DNA of 64,000 nucleotides, from contig NZ_CP039435.1 in NCBI RefSeq assembly GCF_005484585.1, positions 1,798,001 to 1,862,000 on the forward strand, read 5' to 3'. The first letter of the stretch is position 1. Each line of letters starts with the position of its first letter. The position numbers and the translations under genes were made by a program. Shown here in pieces: positions 1 through 8,971 of the stretch. The stretch comes from Brevundimonas sp. SGAir0440. GTDB lineage: Bacteria; Pseudomonadota; Alphaproteobacteria; Caulobacterales; Caulobacteraceae. Under the pieces are notes generated by a model. It was not told the origin of the DNA. It did not search any database and worked only from the letters and a program-made list of their open reading frames with translations.

Positions 1-853
1 TCTGCATCTGGTCGCGCTCGCGGCCCAGGTTTTCGGTGAGACGTCGTGCGGTGCGGCCGGCGTTCTCGGCCGCCTCGTTCAGGCGCGTTGTCTCCTGGGC
101 CAACGCCTCTCGAAGCAGGGCCATGTCGTTGCGTGCGCGTTCCGCCGCCAGGGTGGCGTGATCGATGTCAGAACGCAGCGACTGAAGCACCTCGCCGGTC
201 TGCTGGGCGGCCAGGGCGGTCGGGGCCACCAGGGCCTCGGCCAGTTGGCGGGCGCGGCGCGTCTCTGCGGCCAGACCGGCGCCCTGTCGGACGGCATGGG
301 CCAGCATGATGGCCAGGCCCGCAGGGGCCAGGGCGATCAGGGCGTAGATGGCGATCCGCAGCGGGTCCAGTTCGGCCCCGCCGGCGCCGAACTCGTAAGC
401 GGCCCAGGAGGCGACGCCGCCGATCCACAGGGCGGAGGCGACGCCTGCGATCACATAGGCGTGGCGCCCGGACGGCTCGGGCTGGGCCTTGGCTTGAACG
501 GTTTTCACAGCCGGTGGCCTGGACAACTCGAACGGCGCGGGCGGCTGACCCGCGGTGACGGCCATATCGACAGGAGTGTCTGCTGTCGGTTCCGCATTGA
601 CAGGGGCGGCGTCCCTTTCGGCGGCAAGGGCGCGTTCTTCGGCCTGCCGCTGCTCTTCCAGCAGGCGACGGCGACGACGCTCCGACATCGGGGGCTCAAA
701 CGTCGGCTGCACGATCTCGAAATCAGGCTCGGGAATCGGGTCGAGCGACGGTGTCGCCTCCTGGACCGACATTTCATCGGAGGCCGAAAGATCGACCGGC
801 GTGACGGCCTCGTCGTCGGTCAGCTTCAGCGGCGGCCGTTTGGGAGACTTCAT
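1..853 (-). CDS. TipN-like coiled-coil membrane protein, 5' part (runs off the left end)
   Basis: Open reading frame from ATG at 853 to the window edge with no stop, so only the first 284 residues are visible. The N-terminus (about 1-130) is acidic, proline-rich and has an Arg-rich patch (MSERRRRRLLEEQ). Two hydrophobic segments follow, at about 132-152 and 165-187, and then a continuous Ala/Glu/Arg-rich stretch typical of a coiled coil from about 195 onward. A cytoplasmic N-terminus, two TM segments and a long C-terminal coiled coil is the known layout of the Caulobacter birth-scar polarity factor TipN, and the order fits Caulobacterales, so TipN is the best guess. It could be another membrane-anchored coiled-coil protein. 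The rest of the gene lies outside the window. Confidence 0.75.
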   Translation of the reverse strand, partial: MKSPKRPPLKLTDDEAVTPVDLSASDEMSVQEATPSLDPIPEPDFEIVQPTFEPPMSERRRRRLLEEQRQAEERALAAERDAAPVNAEPTADTPVDMAVTAGQPPAPFELSRPPAVKTVQAKAQPEPSGRHAYVIAGVASALWIGGVASWAAYEFGAGGAELDPLRIAIYALIALAPAGLAIMLAHAVRQGAGLAAETRRARQLAEALVAPTALAAQQTGEVLQSLRSDIDHATLAAERARNDMALLREALAQETTRLNEAAENAGRTARRLTENLGRERDQMQ

Positions 854-992
854 AAGCTCAAAAACTCGATCTCTACGCGGGCGTCCGACAGCGCCGAGGA
901 AACCCTAGAGCATGATCGATGCGGACGAAACCGACTCAAGTCCGCAACCTGTCGATGAACCGCGTCATGCAGCGCGCAAAGCGCCGCAGCGT

Positions 993-1175
993 TCAGCAGT
1001 CGCGCTTGGATTCGGAAAGCAGCGTGGCGTTGGAGCCGGCGTCCCGACACTCCACCACCCGGCGCACTTCGCGGTCGCCGTGGTTGGGGTTGTGCGTGTC
1101 GACGCCGAACTGCGTCAGGACAGCGGCGGCCAGCAGGGCGATGAAGCCAGCGATCAGTTCGACAAGCGCCTGCAT
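993..1175 (-). CDS. Small membrane protein of unknown function (60 aa)
   Basis: A 60-residue protein starting MQALVELIAG, with one hydrophobic segment at about residues 5-23 and a charged tail containing two Cys (VECRDAG and the C-terminal Cys). I do not recognise the family. The start is supported by a strong purine-rich ribosome binding site (GAGGGAGGG, four bases before the ATG). It lies alone between the TipN-like gene and the divergent phospholipase D gene. The single N-terminal segment could be a membrane anchor or an uncleaved signal. I infer a real gene from the binding site and the hydrophobic profile rather than from homology. Confidence 0.6.
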   Translation of the reverse strand: MQALVELIAGFIALLAAAVLTQFGVDTHNPNHGDREVRRVVECRDAGSNATLLSESKRDC

Positions 1176-1332
1176 ACTACCCTCCCTCGCAGCCTGTATG
1201 GCTACGCTCCTTATGCGCCAAATCGGCGAACGTCACAATCCCGCCCTGAAAGATTGACCGACGGACACGCGCGTGGAACGGAGGATGCAGGCGCTTCGAC
1301 ACCATGTCACGCGAATCAGACAGATAGGTCGC

Positions 1333-2811
1333 ATGACTTTAGCCGGCGACAGTTACGAAGGCAGCCTGCTGGAGCCTGGGCCCGCGCTGTGGACGTCCGC
1401 CGTCGCGCACCGCTTTTCGGTGCTGATGGAAAACGAGGCCTATTTCGACGCCCTGTCGTCCGCGATTCATAAGGCTCAACGCTCCATCGTGCTGCTTGGA
1501 TGGCAGTTCGATCCCCGCACCCATCTGGATCCGGAAACGCGGCCCGGCGACAAATCGGCGGAAATCGGTCGCCAGCTGCGGATGCTGGTCAAGAAGAAGC
1601 CGGACCTGGATGTGCGACTGCTCATCTGGAAATCGCCGCTGCTGATCGCCGCGTCGCAGGGCTTCTATCCGCACAAGGCGCAGCGCTGGTTCCGTAAGCG
1701 GATGGTGGAGTTCCGGCTCGATTCCCCCGGCCCTATCGGCGCCTGTCATCACCAGAAGATCGTTGTCATCGACGACAAGGTGGCCTTTTGCGGCGGCGGC
1801 GACATCTCGACCGATCGCTGGGATTCCGACGAACATCTGGACGGCGACCCGCGTCGCGCCCTGCCTAGCGGCCTGATCTGCAAGGCGCGTCACGAGGTGA
1901 TGAGCGTGATGGACGGCCCTGCGGCGCGAGCGCTGGGCGATCTGGCGCGCGAACGCTGGTTCAAGGCGACGTGGGAGCGCACCATCCCGGATGAAGTCGA
2001 GGACGATCCCTGGCCCGACGGCGTGCCGGTGCAGATGACCGACGTGCCCGTCGGCATCGCCCGCACAGAGCCGAAATGGTCGGGGCGTCACGAGGTGCGC
2101 GAGAGCGAAGCCTTGCATCTGGAATCAGTTCGGCGCGCCAAGCGGCTGATCTATATCGAGAACCAGTATTTCACCTCGCCGGTCATCGCCGCCGCATTGG
2201 CCGAACGTCTGGCCGAGGTGGATGGGCCGCAGGTCATCGTCATCTCGACCGCCAAGAGCCCGAGTTGGTTCGACAGCATGACCATGGACACGGCCCGGGC
2301 CGAGGTGCTGCACCGGCTGGAACAGGCGGACAAATACAACCGCTTCTTCGCCTTCGCCCCGCTGACCGCCGACGGCGACCGGATTATCGTCCATGCCAAG
2401 GTGACCATCATTGATGATCGGTTGCTCAGGATCGGGTCTACCAATCTGAACAACCGGTCGATGGGCCTGGATACCGAATGCGACATCGCCGCCGAGCCTG
2501 TCGATGCGGCGGGTCGGGCCTTCATCACGGCGTACCGTCACCGGACGATCGCCCATTGGTTAGGTGTCGCGACGGAGGACTATGCGGCGGTCGAGGGCGT
2601 CTTCGGCTCGGTGGGGCAGGCGATTTGCAACTTCGAAACCGATCGGCTGAAGCCGCTAGGCTCAGAGCCGCCGACGCGTATCCAGCGGATGTTCGCGGAA
2701 TGGCAGTTGGGCGACCCGACGTCGTCCAGCGACGCCTGGCGCCCGTGGAAGCGTCTGAACCGTTCGCAGCGCACGCGACCGGCGTCAGAGGGCGGTCACG
2801 CGCCGGGTTGA
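1333..2811 (+). CDS. Phospholipase D family protein (two HKD motifs)
   Basis: A 492-residue member of the PLD/cardiolipin-synthase superfamily. The two HxK(x4)D catalytic motifs are both intact: HQKIVVID from His140 and HAKVTIID from His354, the second followed by the usual GSTNLNNRS box. Such proteins hydrolyse or transfer phosphatidyl groups of membrane phospholipids through a phospho-His intermediate. No obvious TM segment precedes the first domain, so it may be cytosolic or peripheral. I chose ATG 1333 because AGG lies four bases upstream. GTG 1273 and ATG 1285 are in frame and would add 20 or 16 residues. The 3' end overlaps the convergent EEP hydrolase gene by 16 bases. Substrate is not determinable here. 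Confidence 0.85.
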   Translation: MTLAGDSYEGSLLEPGPALWTSAVAHRFSVLMENEAYFDALSSAIHKAQRSIVLLGWQFDPRTHLDPETRPGDKSAEIGRQLRMLVKKKPDLDVRLLIWKSPLLIAASQGFYPHKAQRWFRKRMVEFRLDSPGPIGACHHQKIVVIDDKVAFCGGGDISTDRWDSDEHLDGDPRRALPSGLICKARHEVMSVMDGPAARALGDLARERWFKATWERTIPDEVEDDPWPDGVPVQMTDVPVGIARTEPKWSGRHEVRESEALHLESVRRAKRLIYIENQYFTSPVIAAALAERLAEVDGPQVIVISTAKSPSWFDSMTMDTARAEVLHRLEQADKYNRFFAFAPLTADGDRIIVHAKVTIIDDRLLRIGSTNLNNRSMGLDTECDIAAEPVDAAGRAFITAYRHRTIAHWLGVATEDYAAVEGVFGSVGQAICNFETDRLKPLGSEPPTRIQRMFAEWQLGDPTSSSDAWRPWKRLNRSQRTRPASEGGHAPG

Positions 2812-3533
2812 ACGACCTCGAAATCGACGATCAGCGGCAGGTGGTCCGAGGCCACGCGCGCCAGGGGCGAGAAGGCGGATTGCACCGCGCGGATGCGGAT
2901 ATGCGGGCTGACGAAACAGTGGTCGATGCGAATGGCGGGGAAGGCGGACGGGAAGGTCTTCACGCTGGGCTTCTGGCCCAACTGACGCTGGCAGTCCTGC
3001 AGGCTGCGGCACAGGGTCTGATAGGGGCGAGTGATGGAGGTGGCGTTGAAATCGCCGGCCAACAGGATCGGTCCCTCGCATGCGCCGACCCAGCCGGATC
3101 CGGCTAGAGCGGCGGCCTGAAGCCGCTGCTCGCGTGGGACCAGGCCCAGGTGGGTGTTCATGACGTTGACGGCCGTGCCGTCGATCTCGAGTTCCGACCA
3201 GATCGCCCCGCGCGGTTCCAGGCCCGGAATGCCGCTCACGGTCGGCAAAGCGCCGGCGCGGATCAGCCGTTCGGGATGCGGGGTCAGGATGGCGTCGCCG
3301 TACTGTTCGGCCTCGACCCGCATCGCCGGGTGAAAGCGTGAGGTCATGGCCAGACCGTCGGCGATCGCCTCGGCCTGATCGACCCCGCCTGTGCGCGCGC
3401 GGCCGACATCCAGTTCCTGCAGGCAGACGATGTCCGGCTCGAACTCGGCGATGACGGCGACGATCCGGCCAACATCCAGGCGACGATCCGTGCCGACGCA
3501 GCGGTGGACGTTGTAGGTGAGAAGGCGAGGCAT
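2796..3533 (-). CDS. Endonuclease/exonuclease/phosphatase (EEP) family hydrolase
   Basis: A 245-residue EEP-fold metal-dependent hydrolase. The family landmarks are in order: N-terminal LLTYNVHRCVG (Asn), CLQELD with the metal-binding Glu, NTHLGL, the catalytic LLAGDFNA, and C-terminal ASDHLPL with the catalytic Asp-His pair. Members cleave phosphodiester bonds in nucleic acids, inositol phosphates or sphingolipids, so the substrate cannot be fixed. No signal peptide is visible. The gene is convergent with the phospholipase D gene and overlaps it by 16 bases. PLD and EEP genes are often neighbours in alphaproteobacteria, which hints at linked phosphodiester chemistry (inference). Confidence 0.85.
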   Translation of the reverse strand: MPRLLTYNVHRCVGTDRRLDVGRIVAVIAEFEPDIVCLQELDVGRARTGGVDQAEAIADGLAMTSRFHPAMRVEAEQYGDAILTPHPERLIRAGALPTVSGIPGLEPRGAIWSELEIDGTAVNVMNTHLGLVPREQRLQAAALAGSGWVGACEGPILLAGDFNATSITRPYQTLCRSLQDCQRQLGQKPSVKTFPSAFPAIRIDHCFVSPHIRIRAVQSAFSPLARVASDHLPLIVDFEVVQPGA

Positions 3534-3605
3534 GAGCTGGCGATTGGTTGAACGTTGACCGTGGGCTAGGCCTTCTGGCGCGCGAATGCGACCCCGATGC
3601 GACGA

Positions 3606-4283
3606 TCAGAGCAGGATCAGATGATCGGGCAACTCGTTGCGATTGTCGGCGCGCGGCGGAAAGTGGCGGGCCAGAACCTCGCCGCACAGACCGATGGCGG
3701 CGGCAAAGCCATCGACGGGGCGGTCGGCGCGCAGTTCGCGGGTCAGGACAGCGACGGCCTGAGCCCAGGCGTCCTCATCGACCTTGGCGTAGATGCCTTC
3801 ATCGGCGATCAGTTCGACCTGATGTTCGTCCATGGCCGCGAAGATCAGAACGCCCGTGCGTTCCTGCGTGACATGGACGCCTTGGGCCATGAACTGCTGC
3901 AGGGCCGCCTCCCTGACGCGGCCGCGCCTGACGCCGGCGGGCGTCACGAGGCGGCGCACGGCCGGGATACGGCTCATCAGAAAAACGCCGACGAAGACGA
4001 CGGCCTGCGACAGGCCGTAAAGGCCCAGAGCCTGCGCCGTCGTGGCGTCCTGCGCGGCCTGGTGCGCCGCCTCCCAGCCATCGCTGGGCCAGTGAAGATC
4101 CAGCACGAAAGGAACGAAGACGATCGGGGCCACCAGCGCCATCGCCGCCGCCCAGGCCAGGCTGACGTCCACATAGGTCGAAACCCGGCGCGCGACGACG
4201 CAGAAGATTTCGCCCGATGTCTGACGCTCGGCGGCCGCTATGGCGTCGGCGATGCGGGTGCGGTCGTTGTCCGTGATCTGCAT
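3606..4283 (-). CDS. TPM domain protein, short form
   Basis: A 225-residue membrane protein, last gene of a lemA-TPM-TPM operon. The N-terminal 35 residues (ADAIAAAERQTSGEIFCVV) match the start of TPM/YgcG-like domains. Two hydrophobic segments follow at about 45-65 and 88-110, and the C-terminal half has the second TPM part (RTGVLIFAAMDEHQVELIAD). The start at 4283 overlaps the stop of the upstream gene (TGATG) and has a run of six G six bases upstream. An ATG two codons earlier (4289) has no room for a binding site. TPM proteins are linked with membrane or photosystem-repair phosphatase-like functions in other organisms, but the bacterial role is unclear. Confidence 0.8.
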   Translation of the reverse strand: MQITDNDRTRIADAIAAAERQTSGEIFCVVARRVSTYVDVSLAWAAAMALVAPIVFVPFVLDLHWPSDGWEAAHQAAQDATTAQALGLYGLSQAVVFVGVFLMSRIPAVRRLVTPAGVRRGRVREAALQQFMAQGVHVTQERTGVLIFAAMDEHQVELIADEGIYAKVDEDAWAQAVAVLTRELRADRPVDGFAAAIGLCGEVLARHFPPRADNRNELPDHLILL

Positions 4284-5098
4284 CACCATCCCCCCGAGGC
4301 GCCGCCGCCACCGAAACTGCCGCCTCCGCCGCCGAACCCGCCGCCGCCGCCGCCACCCCAACCGCCGCCGCCTCTGCCGGAGTTCCGCAGCGCCTCGGAC
4401 GCCGCCCACAGCAGGACCGAACTGACATTGCTGCGTCGTCCGCGTCCGGACCGCATGGCGATCAATAAGATGAAGAGGAAAAGCCCGGCGATGATGACCA
4501 GCGGAATGATGGAGTCGCCCTTGGTGTCGGCTTGCTCGGCAGCGGCGGCCTGGGCGCGCGCCTGCGCTTCTGCGGGGTCGAGCGAAAGCTGGGCGATCAG
4601 GGCGTCGACGCCCTTGATCACGCCCGTCTGATAATCGCCGTCGCGAAAGGACGGCAGAAGGTCTTTGCGAATGACCTGGGACGAGAAGGCGTCGGTCAGA
4701 ATGGGCTCCAGTCCGTAGCCGACCTCGATACGCACCTTGCGTTCGTTCGGCGCAACGATCAGCAGGGCGCCGTTGTCGTTTTCCTTCTGGCCGATGCCCC
4801 AGGCGCGACCCAGCTGATAGCCGTAGTCCTCGATCTCCTGATCCTGAAGACTGTTGACCGTCACGACGACCAACTGGTCGGTCGAACTGGCTTCCAGCGC
4901 CGCGAGCTTCTCGGTCAGGGCCTGTTCCGTGGCCGGATCGAGCAGATTGGCTTGATCGACCACGCGGCCGGTCAGGGGCGGGAAGTCGATCTTGCTCTGC
5001 GCCGCCGCCGGCAGAACCAACAGCAGGGCGATGACAAGGCTGAAAAAGAGGGCGGCGACGCCCGGCGAACGCCGCGCCGCCGCTTGACGGTTTGTCAC
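4283..5098 (-). CDS. TPM domain protein, YgcG family, with glycine-rich tail
   Basis: A 271-residue protein with an N-terminal signal/anchor (LFFSLVIALLLVLPAAA, cleavage likely after AAAQ). A periplasmic TPM domain covers about residues 40-165 (GRVVDQANLLD, NDNGALLIVAPNERKVRIEVGYGLEPILTD). One TM helix follows at about 199-216. The tail of about 40 residues is almost all Gly with Trp and Ser, as usual in this family. The start overlaps the lemA stop as ATGA, so translation is probably coupled. LemA and TPM proteins recur together and are thought to act at the envelope, but no reaction is firmly established. Confidence 0.88.
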   Translation of the reverse strand: MTNRQAAARRSPGVAALFFSLVIALLLVLPAAAQSKIDFPPLTGRVVDQANLLDPATEQALTEKLAALEASSTDQLVVVTVNSLQDQEIEDYGYQLGRAWGIGQKENDNGALLIVAPNERKVRIEVGYGLEPILTDAFSSQVIRKDLLPSFRDGDYQTGVIKGVDALIAQLSLDPAEAQARAQAAAAEQADTKGDSIIPLVIIAGLFLFILLIAMRSGRGRRSNVSSVLLWAASEALRNSGRGGGGWGGGGGGGFGGGGGSFGGGGASGGW

Positions 5099-5778
5099 TG
5101 GGCGGGCGGGGTCGCGCCCGGCGCCACGGCCGGTGCGCCGCCGCCGGGCGCCGAGGCGTTGGCGGGCGGGGCGTTCAGGTTGAAGTTGACCTGGGGCGCC
5201 GACTGGGCGGCGGCGGCGGCGGTGAACAACTGCATCGGCTGCGACCCGCCATGCAGGGTCTTGGCCCAGATCACCTGTGGGAAGGTGCGCAGGGTGGTGT
5301 TGTAGTCGCGGACAGCCTCATTGTAGTCGCGGCGCGCGATCTGGATGCGGTTTTCAGTCCCTTCCAGTTGGGACTGCAGGGTCAGGAAGTTCTGGTTAGC
5401 CTGAAGTTGCGGGTACGCTTCGACCGTCACCAGCAAGCGTGACAAGGCGCCGGACAGCTGGCCCTGGGCTTCCTGATATTGCTGGAAGGCCTGCGGATTA
5501 TCGAGGTCGTCGGCCGAGACGTTGACCGAAGTGGCGCGGGCGCGGGCGTTGATGACGTCCGTCAGGGTGGTGCGTTCCTGGATCGCGGCGCCTTGAACCG
5601 TCGCGACCAGATTGGGGACCAGGTCGGCGCGGCGCTGATACTGGCTCTGCACATCGGCCCAGGCGGCCTCGGCGCGTTCCTGCTTGGTTGGAATGGTGTT
5701 GTAGCCGCAGCCCGCCACGGCGGGGACGATCATCAGAGCGCCGGTCAGAGCGACGGCGCGAGCGTTGAAGCGGACCAT
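5095..5778 (-). CDS. lemA: LemA family lipoprotein
   Basis: A 227-residue LemA family protein. The N-terminus is a lipoprotein signal with lipobox AVAGC (Cys24), followed by the family core: QRRADLVPNLV, then a long helical region with ARDYNEAVRDYNT and TFPQVIWA. The last 40 residues are Ala/Pro/Gly-rich and probably disordered. ATG 5778 is preceded by GGGAGA at good spacing, and upstream in-frame codons would spoil the signal peptide. It is the first gene of the lemA-TPM-TPM operon, with ATGA overlaps. LemA is a four-helix protein of unknown exact function, predicted here to sit in the periplasm tethered by lipid. Confidence 0.9.
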   Translation of the reverse strand: MVRFNARAVALTGALMIVPAVAGCGYNTIPTKQERAEAAWADVQSQYQRRADLVPNLVATVQGAAIQERTTLTDVINARARATSVNVSADDLDNPQAFQQYQEAQGQLSGALSRLLVTVEAYPQLQANQNFLTLQSQLEGTENRIQIARRDYNEAVRDYNTTLRTFPQVIWAKTLHGGSQPMQLFTAAAAAQSAPQVNFNLNAPPANASAPGGGAPAVAPGATPPAQ

Positions 5779-5839
5779 GACATCTCCCGTTCGGCGATAG
5801 CGCCGTTCAGCGGGACTATTCACCGCCCCAATGAATGCA

Positions 5840-6763
5840 TCAAGCGTCCAATGGCTCCGGTTGGAGATTGTTGAGGCGGCAGGCGGCCGAATAGGTGTTG
5901 GCCAGCAGACAGGCGATGGTCATCGGCCCGACGCCGCCCGGCACCGGGGTGATGCGGCCCGCGACATCGGCCGCTTCCTTGAAGGCGACGTCGCCGACGA
6001 CGCGGGTCTTGCCCTCGGCGGCCTTGACGGGATCAGCCGAGGGAACGCGGTTGATGCCTACGTCGATGACGGTGGCGCCCGGTTTGATCCAGTCGCCCTT
6101 GATCATCTCGGGCCGACCGACGGCGGCGACCAGAATGTCGGCGCGACGGCAGACGTCGGGCAGGTCCCGCGTGCGCGAATGGGCGATGGTGACGGTGCAG
6201 CTTTCGCCCAGCAGTAACTGCGCCATCGGCTTGCCGACGATGTTCGAGCGACCGACGATGACGGCGTTCAGGCCCGACAGATCGCCGAGTTGATCCTTCA
6301 GCAGCATCAGACAGCCCAGGGGCGTGCAGGGGACCAGACCCGGCAGGCCGACGGCCAGACGACCGGCGTTCACGACGTGAAAGCCGTCCACATCCTTGTC
6401 CGGCGAAATGGCGTCCAGAACCACCGTCGCGTCGATGTGGGCGGGCAGGGGCAGTTGGACCAGGATGCCGTGAATGCCGGCATCCGCATTCAACTGGGCG
6501 ATCAGGGCCAGCAGTTCATCCTGGCGGGTCGATTCGGCCAGGCGGTGGGTGTCGGAGCGCATGCCGGCGCGCAGCGTCGTCTCGCCCTTGTTGCGGACGT
6601 AGATCTGGCTGGCCGGGTCCTCGCCGACGATGACGACGGCCAGGCCGGGTTTGACGCCGTGCGCGGCTTCCAGCCGGGCGACGGCCGCCCCGACGCGGTC
6701 CACCAGTGCGGCCGAGAAGGCCTTGCCGTCGATCAGGGTCGCAGGCGTGGATTGGGCCGACAT
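5840..6763 (-). CDS. folD: Bifunctional methylenetetrahydrofolate dehydrogenase/cyclohydrolase
   Basis: A 307-residue FolD. It oxidises 5,10-methylene-THF to methenyl-THF with NADP and hydrolyses that to 10-formyl-THF, feeding one-carbon units to purine and formyl-Met synthesis in the cytosol. Visible signatures are [14 protein letters not shown] with the catalytic Lys, GILVQLPLP, the DGFHVVNAG loop, PCTPLGC, the nucleotide-binding [17 protein letters not shown], and the C-terminal [17 protein letters not shown]. Length is slightly above the usual 285-300. GGAG lies six bases before the ATG. It stands alone, divergent from the PPC-repeat gene with about 90 bases between starts. Confidence 0.96.
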   Translation of the reverse strand: MSAQSTPATLIDGKAFSAALVDRVGAAVARLEAAHGVKPGLAVVIVGEDPASQIYVRNKGETTLRAGMRSDTHRLAESTRQDELLALIAQLNADAGIHGILVQLPLPAHIDATVVLDAISPDKDVDGFHVVNAGRLAVGLPGLVPCTPLGCLMLLKDQLGDLSGLNAVIVGRSNIVGKPMAQLLLGESCTVTIAHSRTRDLPDVCRRADILVAAVGRPEMIKGDWIKPGATVIDVGINRVPSADPVKAAEGKTRVVGDVAFKEAADVAGRITPVPGGVGPMTIACLLANTYSAACRLNNLQPEPLDA

Positions 6764-6854
6764 GGCAGCTCCGTCTGGTGGGAAATCAGGATGCGGCGAT
6801 TTACAGCCGTCACGGTTCGGCGTCTATGATCCGCAGCCTATGCTGGAGGAATTC

Positions 6855-8753
6855 ATGAACCGTCCGTCGCTCGCCGCCGCTGTCAGCACCCTGGCCCTCT
6901 TGTGGGCGGTCGCGCCGGCCGTGGCCCAGGACGCGCAGACGTTGCGCATCGGCGCCGACGTGAACGGCGCCCTGACGGACGGCGACGCGAAGGCGGCAGA
7001 TGACGAATATCGCTATGACGACTATCGGTTTGAGGCGCGCGCAGGGCAGCGGCTGGAAGCCACGCTGAGATCGGACGCTTTCGACGCCTATCTGGAAGTC
7101 TACGCCGATGGGGCTGCGGGCGAGCCGCTGGCGTCCGACGACGACGGATTGGGAGACGGCACGAATGCGCGGCTGCGCTTCACGCCGGAACAGGCGGGGA
7201 CCTATGTCCTGAGAGCCCGGACGCTGAGCGGACTGGACGGCGGCGACTATCGTCTGTCGTTGCAGGAACGCCCGGCGCCGCCGCGCGCGCCGCGACCCGG
7301 CGGCATTCGTGTCGGGGCGACCCAGAGCGGCGAACTGACGGCGCGCGATCCTGAGCAGGAAGACGGCGGCCGCTATGACGCCTACGCCTTCCGCGCCAAC
7401 GCCGGCGATCGGTTTGTGGTGACGTTGGATTCCGAGGCCTTCGATCCCCTGGTGCGGGTGGGGCGGATGAACGGTCCCGATTTCCTCGAGATCAGCTCGA
7501 ACGACGACGCGCCCGGCGGCGGGCTGAACTCGCGGCTGACCTTCACGGCGCCCACGGCCGGTGAATATGTGATCCGGGCCACGTCGCTGGAAGACGGGCT
7601 GGGTCGCTACGAACTGGGCTTGGCCGAGGCGCCGCCCGCGCCGCCGTCGAAGCCCATCGCGATCGGTGACGAGATCAAGGGTGAGCTGGGCTCGGACAGC
7701 GCCACGAACGACGGCGGCCAGCGCGCAGAAACCTATCGCTTCACCGGAACGAACGGCCAGCGCGTCGCGATCGAGATGAAGTCGAGCGAGTTCGACGCCT
7801 ATCTGACGCTTCGCCGCGCTTCGGACGATACGGTATTGGCTGAAGATGATGACGGCGCCGGCTCGGGCACCGACGCCCGCATCGCGCGCACCCTGGACGC
7901 CGACGGCGACTACATCATCGAGGCGCGCGGGTTCAGCGACGAGGCCGAGGGCGATTATACGCTGAAGCTGACCGAAACCGCGCCGCCGCCGCCGCCGACC
8001 ACGGCGACCCTGGGTCAAACCGTGGAAGGCGAGATCACCGACGAGGATCCCCAGGGCGACGATGGTAAACGCTATGACGCCTATGTCTTTTCCGGAACGG
8101 AAGGCCAGCGTGTCCAGGCGATCCTGCGGTCCGGCGACTTCGACGCCTATCTGGAGATCGGCAAGGCCGACGGTGAGTTCGAGGCCCTGGCCAGCGATGA
8201 CGACGGCCTGGCGGAGGGCACGGATTCGCGGCTGAACTTCACCCTGCCTTCGGCCGGGAACTATGTGGTCCGCGCCATGCCGCTGGATGCGGAGGGCAAG
8301 GGCCTTTATTCGCTGGAACTGCTGGATCGCGGGCCAGAGCCCAAGCCCGGCAGCCTGCTGATCGGGTCGACCGTGCGCGGAACCCTGTCGAACAGCGCTG
8401 CGCTCAGCGACGAAGGCGCCTTTTTCGACGCTTACCGCTTCCAGGCCAAGAAGGACGAGAAGCTGCGTCTGACGATGGTGTCGAACGCCTTCGACTCCTT
8501 CATCGACCTGGGCAAGGAAGACGAAGACGGCGATTTCACCAGCTTGGCGACCGACGACGACAGCCTGTCCGACGCGCATGCCAAGCTGGATTGGACCGCG
8601 CCGGACGACGGCTGGTACGTCGTGCGCGCCCGCGCCTATGGGCCCAACCAAATGGGCGCCTATGCCCTGACGGTCGAGCGCCAACCGGCCGGCGCATCGA
8701 CCTCGGCCCGCGATGATGCGCCCGCCGCGATGGCGCCCAAGTCGGGCGGCTGA
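6855..8753 (+). CDS. Secreted protein built of five PPC (pre-peptidase C-terminal-like) repeats
   Basis: A 632-residue protein with a clean signal peptide (cleavage near VAQDAQ, about residue 25) and then five tandem domains of about 115-120 residues joined by Pro-rich linkers: roughly 25-138, 142-262, 265-377, 382-493 and 500-612. Each repeat carries Y(D/E)AYxF near its start, FDAYLE or a variant in the middle, an acidic DDDG..G(T)(D/N)(A/S)RL loop, and a G.YV(I/V)RA strand. These are the hallmarks of PPC beta-sandwich domains, usually found as appendages of secreted peptidases. No peptidase domain is present here. The ribosome binding site GGAGGA fixes the start at ATG 6855. Probable periplasmic or extracellular binding protein; the ligand is unknown. 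Confidence 0.85.
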   Translation: MNRPSLAAAVSTLALLWAVAPAVAQDAQTLRIGADVNGALTDGDAKAADDEYRYDDYRFEARAGQRLEATLRSDAFDAYLEVYADGAAGEPLASDDDGLGDGTNARLRFTPEQAGTYVLRARTLSGLDGGDYRLSLQERPAPPRAPRPGGIRVGATQSGELTARDPEQEDGGRYDAYAFRANAGDRFVVTLDSEAFDPLVRVGRMNGPDFLEISSNDDAPGGGLNSRLTFTAPTAGEYVIRATSLEDGLGRYELGLAEAPPAPPSKPIAIGDEIKGELGSDSATNDGGQRAETYRFTGTNGQRVAIEMKSSEFDAYLTLRRASDDTVLAEDDDGAGSGTDARIARTLDADGDYIIEARGFSDEAEGDYTLKLTETAPPPPPTTATLGQTVEGEITDEDPQGDDGKRYDAYVFSGTEGQRVQAILRSGDFDAYLEIGKADGEFEALASDDDGLAEGTDSRLNFTLPSAGNYVVRAMPLDAEGKGLYSLELLDRGPEPKPGSLLIGSTVRGTLSNSAALSDEGAFFDAYRFQAKKDEKLRLTMVSNAFDSFIDLGKEDEDGDFTSLATDDDSLSDAHAKLDWTAPDDGWYVVRARAYGPNQMGAYALTVERQPAGASTSARDDAPAAMAPKSGG

Positions 8754-8782
8754 TCGACCTGCGAGGTTGCCAAGCGCGGGAA

Positions 8783-8930
8783 GCGGCGTGTAGAGAGCCG
8801 CCTCCTGTTGGGGAGTAGCTTCCGGCATTCGTCGTCGGGATCGCGTCAACATACTCGCGCTTCGGCGCGTGGCGCGATCAGCGGAACCACCGCCTAGCGA
8901 GACCAGCGTGTCCTGACGCCGCGACCGGCC
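8783..8930 (+). ncRNA. yybP-ykoY (Mn2+) riboswitch in the mntP leader
   Basis: The leader of mntP contains the three conserved strands of the yybP-ykoY class in order: GGGGAGTAGC at 8810-8819, GTCAACATACTCGC at 8844-8857, and GCGAGACC at 8897-8904. A perfect 7-bp helix can close the element (8783-8789 with 8916-8922). This class senses Mn2+ and is commonly found upstream of mntP-type exporters, so the context agrees. Downstream, CGACCGG (8922-8928) can pair with CCGGTCG (8954-8960) just before the start codon. That could form the expression platform by hiding the weak ribosome binding site (inference). The exact ends are approximate. Confidence 0.88.
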
Positions 8931-8971
8931 GGTGCAGGACCGCTGTCACGCGTCCGGTCGAGTGCTGTTTC

